From: Gemmatimonadota bacterium
GTDB lineage: Bacteria > Gemmatimonadota > Gemmatimonadetes > Gemmatimonadales > Gemmatimonadaceae
Assembly (NCBI GenBank): GCA_023249305.1
Contig: JAHFCU010000018.1
Span: 1-42,147 of the forward strand
Direction of reading: 5' to 3'
Length of the DNA: 42,147 bases
Below, piece after piece: positions 7,953 through 14,816 of the stretch (positions are counted from its first letter, which is position 1; each line of letters starts with the position of its first letter). The notes beneath the pieces are model-generated. The model worked only from the letters and a program-made list of their open reading frames with translations, ran no database searches and was not told the DNA's origin. The translations under genes and the position numbers were made by a program.

Positions 7953-10900
7953 CTACGCCGAAACCGGCCGCGTCGGGAAGCCCGCGTAGCTGAGCCGAGC
8001 CTGCAGATGTTCGTGCTTGAGCACGACGCTGTGCGGTGCCACGCGGGCGCCGGCTCCGATGTCGGCACCATACAGCAACACCGCACTGCTGCCGACGGTT
8101 GCGCCACGGCGGATCGTGATGCGATCCATCTTGAGCACGCGGTCCTCGAACGTGTGCGCTTGGAAGAGACAGTCCACTGTGCAGCCGTCCTCGAACGTGA
8201 GCATGTCCGGATCAGGCAAGTCCTCGGCGAAGCCCGTGCCGAGCACGACGCGGCGGCCGACGTTCACACCCGTCACGCGGAGCAGCGCGTTGAGCAGCAG
8301 CGTGCCGTCGAGTTGTGACACCAACGGACCCGCGCAGATATGCCAAGCAAGGCACATGAGATCCCAGCGCGACGCCCAGCTAGACCACAACGGATGCATG
8401 GCCGGCTGCACTTTCCCAAGGAGAGACCACTTGGTGATGACAACCGCCGCAGTGAAGGCGGCGCCGCAGATGAACGTGGCGGCGGGAAGTGCGACAAGCA
8501 GAAAGAGCGGAAGCGAGATGCCCGACCAGGCGGTCACGAGCGCATACCAGGCGAGCACCACGATAACAGGGAGCGCCGGCACGGTGAAGCGCGCGAGCTC
8601 CCAGAAGATGCGTACGACGTAGCGCCACGGCGTCGGGTCAAACGTGAATTGCGCGTCGTACTCGACGACCTCGCGATGCGGCAGCTCGAACGCGGGGTGA
8701 CCGAACCATGCGCTGCCCGGGCGCATGGAGGACTGTTCAGCCACCGTGCAGATGCCAAGCAGCAGATCATCAGGCAACCGCTGGCCGCCGGGGACAATGA
8801 CACCGTTGCCGAAAAAGGTCGTGTTGCCAAAGGTCGTATGGGTGACGGTGACAACGCCGCGGTGCAGGCGCGGGAAGCCAAGGTAGATCCCGTCGGCGAA
8901 GAAGTTCTTGCGGCCGATCGTCACCGATTCGGGGATAGTGTCAATGAGCGAACTGATTTCGCAATCACGACCGACGCGCATGCCAGCGAGACGCAACCAG
9001 TATGGCCAGAACAACGTTCCGTAGAGCCACTTGCTGGCGTTGTCCACGAGGCCGGGTTTGAGCCAGACGCGCACGTACGCACCGGTCCAGCGCGACGCAC
9101 TGCCGTCGGGAACGCGACCCAAGGCACGGCAGGCGAGGGCGCTGAGCACGAGGCGGGCCGGCACGGCACACGCGAACAATGGCGCGGCCACCAGCACCAA
9201 CCGCACACTGATCGCGCCGCTGAACAACCACGCGAGCACCGCACTGGTGTCAAGAGAGAACACACGCAAGGCGGTCCACGTGCAGATGCCGAGCGGCAGG
9301 GCGAACACAAACGACAGTGCGAGGCGTGTGCCGAACAGACGCGCCGCATAAGCGATGGGCGAAAGGTCGCGCGTACGATCAACAGATGGTGGATCCGGCG
9401 CGCGTCCGGCAGGATGCGCCGGAAGCCCATCCCAGCGTTCGCCAGCCGGCACTCTTGCCCCGTCGTTCAGCGAGGCGTTGTCGGCCAGCATTGCGCCGAC
9501 CTCAAGCACGCAGTGGCCACCAACGCCAGCGTGGACGCCAACAGTGACACCGGCGCCAAGCGTCACCGGAGAATAAACGAGATGTCCATCATCCAATTCA
9601 GCGATGCGCACCGCTGAATCCTGGGCCAGCGTGACGTCATCGCCGAGGTCGAGCAAGTCCCAGCCACCGCGCGTAAGCGCGACGCCGCGATGGATATGCA
9701 CGCGAGCGCCGATCCGCGCACCCAAGGCACGCAATGCCATGATCTGGAACTCGGTGCCCTCGAGAAGCGTCCATGGAATCGCCTTGACCGACTGCTGCGC
9801 CAGCCAGTGCGGTAGATAGTCGGCACTCCACACGCGCACACGACCGGCGGCGTACGTGCCGATCAAGCGACGCTTGCTAAACACCGCCAGCGACACAGCG
9901 ATCGGCGCCCACAACAGGACAGCGAGCAAGGCAACCGGCGGTGCAAGGATCACGGACGGCACGAGGCCGATGCGCAGCACGACCGCTGGTAACAGGTAGA
10001 AGGCGAGTAGCCAGAGGGTGACGGAAACGACCAGCAGAGACCGCAGGAGCGAGAGCGTCTGGCGAAGCGTGACGCCGACGACGGGAATGTCGATGTCAAC
10101 TGCGGAGGCCGCTGCGTCCGCCTCGATGCCACGCGGCCCGCGCTCGCGCACACGCGCCGCCAGCGCTCGCACGGTGCGCGCCTCGTACAGGTCACGCACG
10201 TCGAGCACACCCGCCCGCGCATCATCTCGAAGGCGCGTGATCAACTCGGCGGCGCTAAGCGAGTCGCCACCGAGGCCCGTGAAGAAATCTTCCATGGCGT
10301 CGGGATACTGCGCCATCCGGAGCACGCGCCGCATGGCGTCGGCTATGGTGCGCTCGAGCGGATCGTCAGGTGCCGCGCCGCCCGCGACACTTGGTGTGCC
10401 ATTGATCTTCGGTAGCTGCTTGCGATCGAGCTTACCGCCGATCGTCGTCGGCAAGGCGTCAATGGCCGCGATCTGTGCGGGAATCATGTACGGCGGCAGG
10501 ACGGCGCGCAGCGCGTTCTGTAGGTCGGCCGGCGAAGGCACCGGCACCATCGCCTCAGGGACAAAGAACGCCACGAGCGTCTGTCGGCCGTCGTCGTCCT
10601 GCACGGTGCACACGGCTTCGCGCACGCCATCGCACGCAACAAGCGCGGATTCAATGGCGCCGAGCTCGACCCGATAACCGCGCAGCTTCACCTGCGCGTC
10701 AATGCGTCCGTGGTAGATGAGCGTTCCGTCGGGCTCTCGCTGGGCGAGGTCACCGGAGCGATAGATGCGGCCCAGCCGCGGATGACGCGGGAAACGCTGC
10801 TCGGTGAGTTCGGGTTGCCTCCAATAGCCACGCGCGAGCGCGATTCCACCAAACACCAGTTCTCCCTGCACGCCATCCGCGACGGGCTCCAAGTTCTCGT

Positions 10901-11921
10901 CCACGATCCATGCATGGACGTTTTGGATCGGGAGGCCAATCGTCACCGGCGTTCCCACAATCATGTGCGCGCGCGTGCAGGTGACAGAACATTCGGTGGG
11001 GCCGTACCCATTGACGAGCGAGCGTCCGTGCGCCCATCGGTCATTGAGATCCTGCGGCAGCGCCTCACCGCCAACGTACAGCAGCTTGAGCGCCGGGAGT
11101 TCGCGAGCCGGTTGTTCGCATCCGGTGGCACGTAACATCGTGGGTGGTGCGCAGAAGACAGTGACCTGTTCGTCACGGAGCCAGCGAATCATGTCCGGTC
11201 CGAGGCGAACAGCGTCCTCGTCCATCACGACAACGGTCGCACCGGCCGCGAGCGCGAGAAACAACTCCTCGACCGACGAGTCATACGCCGCCGACGAGTT
11301 CTGCACGGCCCGATCATCCGCGGTGAGCCTGAATGCGTCGAAATCCGACTGCACCTTGTTGCAGATCGAGCGATGCTCGATCATCACGCCCTTAGGGCGG
11401 CCCGTGGTGCCGGACGTGTAGATGACGTATGCGAGTGACGACGGCGTGAGCCACGGCGGCTCCGGCGGTGCAACGACAGGGTGATGTCCGTGCGTGATCT
11501 CGACGACATCAATGATGCGATCGGCAGAGAATCCCGCGGCAATGGCGCGGGTTCTTCCGGGGGCATCAGTCAACAGGGCGACCGGCTGCGCATCGGCGAT
11601 GGTGTCGCGCAGGCGTTCGTCAGGAAAGGCGAGATCGAGGCACGCGTACGCGGCGCCGGCCTTCATCACCCCGAGCTGAGCGGCGTAGAGATGCGCACCC
11701 GTGCGTGTGAGGAGCACGGCGACGATGCATTCGCCATTGACAAACGGGGCCAGCGCGCGCGCCACCGCGTTTGACTGCCGGTCGAGTTCGGCGTAGGTGG
11801 TGCGATGACGCGAGGGACGCAGCCGTCCGGGCGGGACGTCAACCGCGACGCGATGCGGCCAACGCGTGGCCGAGCGCGTGAAGAACTCATGCAGCAGCCA
11901 AGGCGCGACCAGCGGGTTCAT
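7953..11921 (-). CDS. Single-module NRPS-like membrane protein, poly-amino-acid synthetase (Pls) type
   Basis: A 1322-residue protein. The adenylation domain spans about 1-505, with YTSGTTGRPKG (168-178), NGYGPTE (304-310), YRSGD (387-391), RGYRVELGAIE (414-424) and the A10 lysine K497. A carrier domain follows, with phosphopantetheine serine S554 in GGDSL. The rest alternates three pairs of membrane segments (about 622-685, 862-930, 1105-1165) with three left-handed-helix-like acyltransferase segments (about 730-830, 980-1070, 1215-1320). This A-T-(TM, tandem domain)x3 layout is that of epsilon-poly-L-lysine synthetase and related proteins, which make one-amino-acid polymers or short amides at the membrane. 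Aligning by hand to the GrsA pocket gives D-S-E-C-Y-G-G-V-T-K; the acidic residue at the third position would suit a basic amino acid, but this is weak inference. No canonical condensation or thioesterase domain is present. Confidence 0.85.
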   Translation of the reverse strand: MNPLVAPWLLHEFFTRSATRWPHRVAVDVPPGRLRPSRHRTTYAELDRQSNAVARALAPFVNGECIVAVLLTRTGAHLYAAQLGVMKAGAAYACLDLAFPDERLRDTIADAQPVALLTDAPGRTRAIAAGFSADRIIDVVEITHGHHPVVAPPEPPWLTPSSLAYVIYTSGTTGRPKGVMIEHRSICNKVQSDFDAFRLTADDRAVQNSSAAYDSSVEELFLALAAGATVVVMDEDAVRLGPDMIRWLRDEQVTVFCAPPTMLRATGCEQPARELPALKLLYVGGEALPQDLNDRWAHGRSLVNGYGPTECSVTCTRAHMIVGTPVTIGLPIQNVHAWIVDENLEPVADGVQGELVFGGIALARGYWRQPELTEQRFPRHPRLGRIYRSGDLAQREPDGTLIYHGRIDAQVKLRGYRVELGAIESALVACDGVREAVCTVQDDDGRQTLVAFFVPEAMVPVPSPADLQNALRAVLPPYMIPAQIAAIDALPTTIGGKLDRKQLPKINGTPSVAGGAAPDDPLERTIADAMRRVLRMAQYPDAMEDFFTGLGGDSLSAAELITRLRDDARAGVLDVRDLYEARTVRALAARVRERGPRGIEADAAASAVDIDIPVVGVTLRQTLSLLRSLLVVSVTLWLLAFYLLPAVVLRIGLVPSVILAPPVALLAVLLWAPIAVSLAVFSKRRLIGTYAAGRVRVWSADYLPHWLAQQSVKAIPWTLLEGTEFQIMALRALGARIGARVHIHRGVALTRGGWDLLDLGDDVTLAQDSAVRIAELDDGHLVYSPVTLGAGVTVGVHAGVGGHCVLEVGAMLADNASLNDGARVPAGERWDGLPAHPAGRAPDPPSVDRTRDLSPIAYAARLFGTRLALSFVFALPLGICTWTALRVFSLDTSAVLAWLFSGAISVRLVLVAAPLFACAVPARLVLSALACRALGRVPDGSASRWTGAYVRVWLKPGLVDNASKWLYGTLFWPYWLRLAGMRVGRDCEISSLIDTIPESVTIGRKNFFADGIYLGFPRLHRGVVTVTHTTFGNTTFFGNGVIVPGGQRLPDDLLLGICTVAEQSSMRPGSAWFGHPAFELPHREVVEYDAQFTFDPTPWRYVVRIFWELARFTVPALPVIVVLAWYALVTAWSGISLPLFLLVALPAATFICGAAFTAAVVITKWSLLGKVQPAMHPLWSSWASRWDLMCLAWHICAGPLVSQLDGTLLLNALLRVTGVNVGRRVVLGTGFAEDLPDPDMLTFEDGCTVDCLFQAHTFEDRVLKMDRITIRRGATVGSSAVLLYGADIGAGARVAPHSVVLKHEHLQARLSYAGFPTRPVSA

Positions 11922-12010
11922 GGACAGACGTCATGCATGCCATGAAAGATATTGCGAATGTGGCACGCAGGGGCAGGGAATGCGGCGAGTTATTGTCGCA
12001 CGCGCTGGAC

Positions 12011-12370
12011 CTACTGTTCACGTCCCCGAAGCGGCGGCCAACGAAATCTCTCGAATCCGAGATGCCGCGCGTCTCGGGGTTCCAAGACACGCCACGCGAG
12101 CCGTTCGAGCGCTGATCGCGCCTGGACGGTCCAGTCGTCGCGAAGCGGCGGTGATTTCCGACATGCCATGGCCCACGCGGTGTCAACGAGATCGCGGATC
12201 AGCCAACGCTCGAGCGCGTCCGGATCGCGTGCGGTCTTCTCGGGGGGAACAAGGACTTCGGCTGCCAGCAATGCGCGCCACGCCGCCGCCGGCAGGTCAG
12301 CCCACCGCTCGACGAGGGCGTAGACCGCCGGCCATCCCAACTCCGCACGTGCGTCTGGTGTCTGCCGCAT
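12011..12370 (-). CDS. Small protein of unknown function upstream of the NRPS-like gene
   Basis: Not recognised. From the ATG at 12370 the frame encodes 119 residues rich in Trp, Leu, Ala and Arg, without membrane segments or a signal peptide, and likely mostly helical. Codon use looks coding, with G or C common in third positions. The frame is open further upstream to a GTG at 12490 (159 residues), but the longer version would swallow the four-box operator at 12391-12441, whose twin sits 19 bp before kimA. The 20-bp distance from that operator to the ATG at 12370 therefore favours the short form. No Shine-Dalgarno sequence is visible, so a leaderless start is possible. The NRPS-like gene begins 89 bp downstream on the same strand, so the two probably share a transcript. 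Confidence 0.55.
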   Translation of the reverse strand: MRQTPDARAELGWPAVYALVERWADLPAAAWRALLAAEVLVPPEKTARDPDALERWLIRDLVDTAWAMACRKSPPLRDDWTVQARSALERLAWRVLEPRDARHLGFERFRWPPLRGREQ

Positions 12371-12390
12371 GGAGTCACGATGCGCCGCGT

Positions 12391-12441
12391 CGCGTGAAAC
12401 TCGCGTGAACGCGGACGCAAGGGACGTAAACAGGCCGTGAA
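12391..12441 (-). promoter_or_regulatory. Four-box direct-repeat operator, copy 1 (before the small protein and NRPS-like gene)
   Basis: Read on the minus strand, boxes TTCACGGC (12441-12434), TTTACGTC (12430-12423), TTCACGCG (12409-12402) and TTCACGCG (12398-12391) start at relative positions 0, 11, 32 and 43. The pair-to-pair spacer is 13 bp. The last box ends 20 bp before the ATG at 12370. The copy at 14747-14797 has the same geometry. The 11-bp period is typical for OmpR/PhoB-class regulators. The site also lies 82 bp from the KdpE-like start on the other strand, so it could act in both directions. Confidence 0.75.
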
Positions 12442-12523
12442 GATCCCAGAACCATGGCCCCGCCCCTTTCGCAGGCAACGGCGATGTCACAGCGTCATGT
12501 ATGGTCTCTCTCGCAAGGTCCGT

Positions 12524-13270
12524 ATGAACGGCGTTCCCTTCTCTGTGCTTGTGATTGATGACGAACCACAGATCCGTCGGGTCGTCCGAAATGCGCTAAA
12601 CGCGGACGCACTCGCGGCAGGCGATGCGGGGGCACAGCCAGCCGTACGAGCCTTGGAGGCGGCCACCGGGCGTGAGGGCATTGATCTCGCCGCCGCAGAA
12701 TTACCAGCGTTGATCATCTTGGATCTTGGGCTCCCCGACCTGACGGGCATTGCCGTTTGCCGGGAAATCCGCCGTTGGAGCCGCGCGCCAATCATCGTGC
12801 TTTCAGCGCGCCACGAAGACACCGAGAAGGCCGCGCTACTCGATGCAGGCGCTGACGACTACATGACGAAGCCGTTCAGCACCGTCGAACTACTCGCCCG
12901 CGCACGAGCGCAACTTCGGCGAGCGCGCCAACTGACGGAGCCGTCGCCCAAGGAACGCGTCACGATAGGCGATCTCACGGTGGACCTTGGCCTGCGCCGT
13001 GTGGAGCGCAGTGGTGTCCTGGTGCACCTCACACGCACGGAGTGGGCGCTGCTGCGCACGTTCATCGAGAATCCACGCAAGACGCTGACACATCGTCAAC
13101 TGTTCACTGCCGTGTGGGGCAACTCCGAAGGTGATGCACAGCAGTACCTGCGTGTGTATGTCGGACACCTGCGACGGAAGATCGAGCAGGACCCAATACG
13201 CCCACGGTACCTGCAAACCGAGCCCGGAGTGGGATACCGCTTCGAACCCGACGCCGATGCGCAGCGCTGA
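12524..13270 (+). CDS. kdpE: KdpE-like response regulator (OmpR/PhoB class)
   Basis: A 248-residue DNA-binding response regulator. The receiver domain has VIDDEPQIRR near the N-terminus, phosphoacceptor Asp67 in IILDLGLPD, and Lys116 in MTKPFS. A winged-helix output domain follows (about 145-245, ending in the recognition helix and YLQTEPGVGYRF). The VLVIDDEPQIRRVVRNAL start and DLGLPD motif resemble KdpE, which activates potassium uptake genes. The ATG at 12524 is preferred to longer frames because it starts directly at the receiver domain and AAGG lies 5 bases upstream. The kinase gene overlaps its end by 14 bp. Its likely targets are the two four-box operators on either side of this gene pair; that link is inference. 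Confidence 0.88.
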   Translation: MNGVPFSVLVIDDEPQIRRVVRNALNADALAAGDAGAQPAVRALEAATGREGIDLAAAELPALIILDLGLPDLTGIAVCREIRRWSRAPIIVLSARHEDTEKAALLDAGADDYMTKPFSTVELLARARAQLRRARQLTEPSPKERVTIGDLTVDLGLRRVERSGVLVHLTRTEWALLRTFIENPRKTLTHRQLFTAVWGNSEGDAQQYLRVYVGHLRRKIEQDPIRPRYLQTEPGVGYRFEPDADAQR

Positions 13271-14684
13271 TGCTCGAGAGACGGCCGACAGCCGCTCGAC
13301 GCCGCTCCGTACGTGGGTGCTGTGGTTCGCTGCCCTCGTCACGCTGACGGTGGCAATGGTGGCGGCGCGCTCGTTCCTCGACAAGGCGCATGTGGCGTTG
13401 CTGTATCTCCTCGTGGTACTCGGAGCGAGCAGCGCCGGCGGTCGCACGCTGGGTTTCTCCGTTTCGGCGGCTGGGTTTCTCCTGTTCAACTTCTTCTTCC
13501 TGCCGCCGCTTGGCACGCTGACCGTCGCGCACCCACTCGACCTGCTGGTGCTCGCGACGTTCGTGGTGACGAGCGTCGTCGCCGCGCAGTTGATGTACCG
13601 CGCGAATCGCGAGGCGAGCGAAGCGCATGACCGTGCGGCGGAAATCGACCGGCTGGCAGCGCTGGGCGCGGAGACGCTGAACGCCGCGGACGCCAGGGAC
13701 GGCCTGCGGGCAATCGTGGGCGTGATTCAGTCCATTCTTCGCGTCGAGTACTGCGAAGTTGTCGAAGAACTACCCTCAGTGGCGGAGGCGACTGTCAGCG
13801 ACCGCGAACGCGAACTGCTCCTGCCGCTGCGCGTACGGGACAACACCGTCGGTGTCTTGCAGATCGAGGATTCACGAGGCCTCAACCTGACACCGGAGCG
13901 GAGACGACTGCTGGACGCACTGGCGTACTACGCTGCCCTCGGCGTGGAACGCGTGCGACTCACGGAGGCTGCCGAGCGCGCTGAGGCACAGCGGCGCATG
14001 GAGTCGCTGCGCAGCGCCCTGCTGACGTCGGTTTCGCACGATCTTCGCACGCCGCTGACAAGCATCAAGGGCATCGCGCATGAGATTGCGGATGGTGGAG
14101 ACCCGCGCGCCGCTGAGGAGATCGAGGCGGCCGCAGATCGCCTCAACACGCTCATCGGCGACATGCTTGAGCTGTCGCGCATCCAGGCTGGCGCGGTCCG
14201 CATGTCGCCGGCGGTTGAGACGATTGACGATCTCATCGGGGCCGCCCTACGACAGGCGCGCAGTCTCCTGAAAGATCGTTTTGTGGCCATTGACGGCACC
14301 GAGGAGCTGCTGAGCGGCCGTTTCGTGTTCACGGACGCACTCCGGATTCTCGTGAACCTGCTGGAGAATGCGGCCAAGTACTCGCCGCTGGACACACCGA
14401 TTGACCTGCGCGTGCGGCGCGACGGTGCGGTGATCTCGCTGGCGGTCATGGACCGCGGGCCGGGCGTTCCGGAGTCTGAGCACGAGCGGATCTTCGAACC
14501 GTTCTACCGACCCCCGGGGACACCTGCGGATGCAGGCGGAACGGGCCTAGGCCTGTCGATTGCGAGAGGCCTGGCGGAGGCACAGGGCGGCCGAGTGCGC
14601 TATGAGCCGCGGGACGGCGGCGGCGCCGCCTTCATCTTCGAAGTACGCGCCGCGGACACGCCAAACGAGCCGCTCGGTAGCTGA
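13257..14684 (+). CDS. kdpD: Short KdpD-like sensor histidine kinase lacking the N-terminal KdpD/Usp domains
   Basis: A 475-residue membrane kinase. Residues 19-115 form the four-segment DUF4118 membrane domain of KdpD (with LFNFFFLPPLGTLTV). A GAF-like region lies around 130-235, the HisKA helix has His261 in SVSHDLRTPLTSIKG, and the ATPase domain has NLLENAAKYSP, DRGPGVP and GGTGLGLSIARGL. E. coli KdpD has nearly 900 residues and carries a cytoplasmic KdpD domain plus a Usp domain before the membrane part; both are absent here. The frame stays open upstream inside kdpE, but no KdpD-domain sequence is there. The ATG at 13257 overlaps kdpE by 14 bp, implying coupled translation. It presumably phosphorylates the neighbouring regulator in response to potassium or ionic stress. 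Confidence 0.87.
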   Translation: MRSADARETADSRSTPLRTWVLWFAALVTLTVAMVAARSFLDKAHVALLYLLVVLGASSAGGRTLGFSVSAAGFLLFNFFFLPPLGTLTVAHPLDLLVLATFVVTSVVAAQLMYRANREASEAHDRAAEIDRLAALGAETLNAADARDGLRAIVGVIQSILRVEYCEVVEELPSVAEATVSDRERELLLPLRVRDNTVGVLQIEDSRGLNLTPERRRLLDALAYYAALGVERVRLTEAAERAEAQRRMESLRSALLTSVSHDLRTPLTSIKGIAHEIADGGDPRAAEEIEAAADRLNTLIGDMLELSRIQAGAVRMSPAVETIDDLIGAALRQARSLLKDRFVAIDGTEELLSGRFVFTDALRILVNLLENAAKYSPLDTPIDLRVRRDGAVISLAVMDRGPGVPESEHERIFEPFYRPPGTPADAGGTGLGLSIARGLAEAQGGRVRYEPRDGGGAAFIFEVRAADTPNEPLGS

Positions 14685-14746
14685 CGCTCCAGTCAGTTGG
14701 ACGCGGGCGCGTTGTCTCCCGAGAGGGACCGACGCCGCGACGCGTC

Positions 14747-14797
14747 TTTACGCGTTATTTGTGCGTTGTTTGCCGCCGTTCACGCGCGCTTCACGCG
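14747..14797 (+). promoter_or_regulatory. Four-box direct-repeat operator, copy 2 (before kimA)
   Basis: Boxes TTTACGCG (14747-14754), TTTGTGCG (14758-14765), TTCACGCG (14779-14786) and TTCACGCG (14790-14797) start at relative positions 0, 11, 32 and 43. The inner spacer is 13 bp, exactly as in copy 1. The last box ends 19 bp before the kimA GTG. A weak -10-like TGAATT (14804-14809) lies 7 bases before the GTG, so the boxes would replace a -35 element and the mRNA could be leaderless. The unit resembles the 11-nt repeats of actinobacterial PhoP boxes, so a PhoP/PhoB-type regulator is the alternative binder. Confidence 0.75.
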
Positions 14798-14816
14798 AGT
14801 CGGTGAATTGTGCAGC

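Noticed and set aside
8340-9617. Plus-strand open frame opposite the NRPS-like gene
   Set aside because: The opposite strand encodes clear membrane and hexapeptide-like domains; the product here is a charged, motif-free shadow.
12437-12523. Upstream start for the KdpE-like regulator
   Set aside because: The extra 29 residues are Arg/Pro-rich and unrelated to receiver domains; the ATG at 12524 has AAGG at the right distance.
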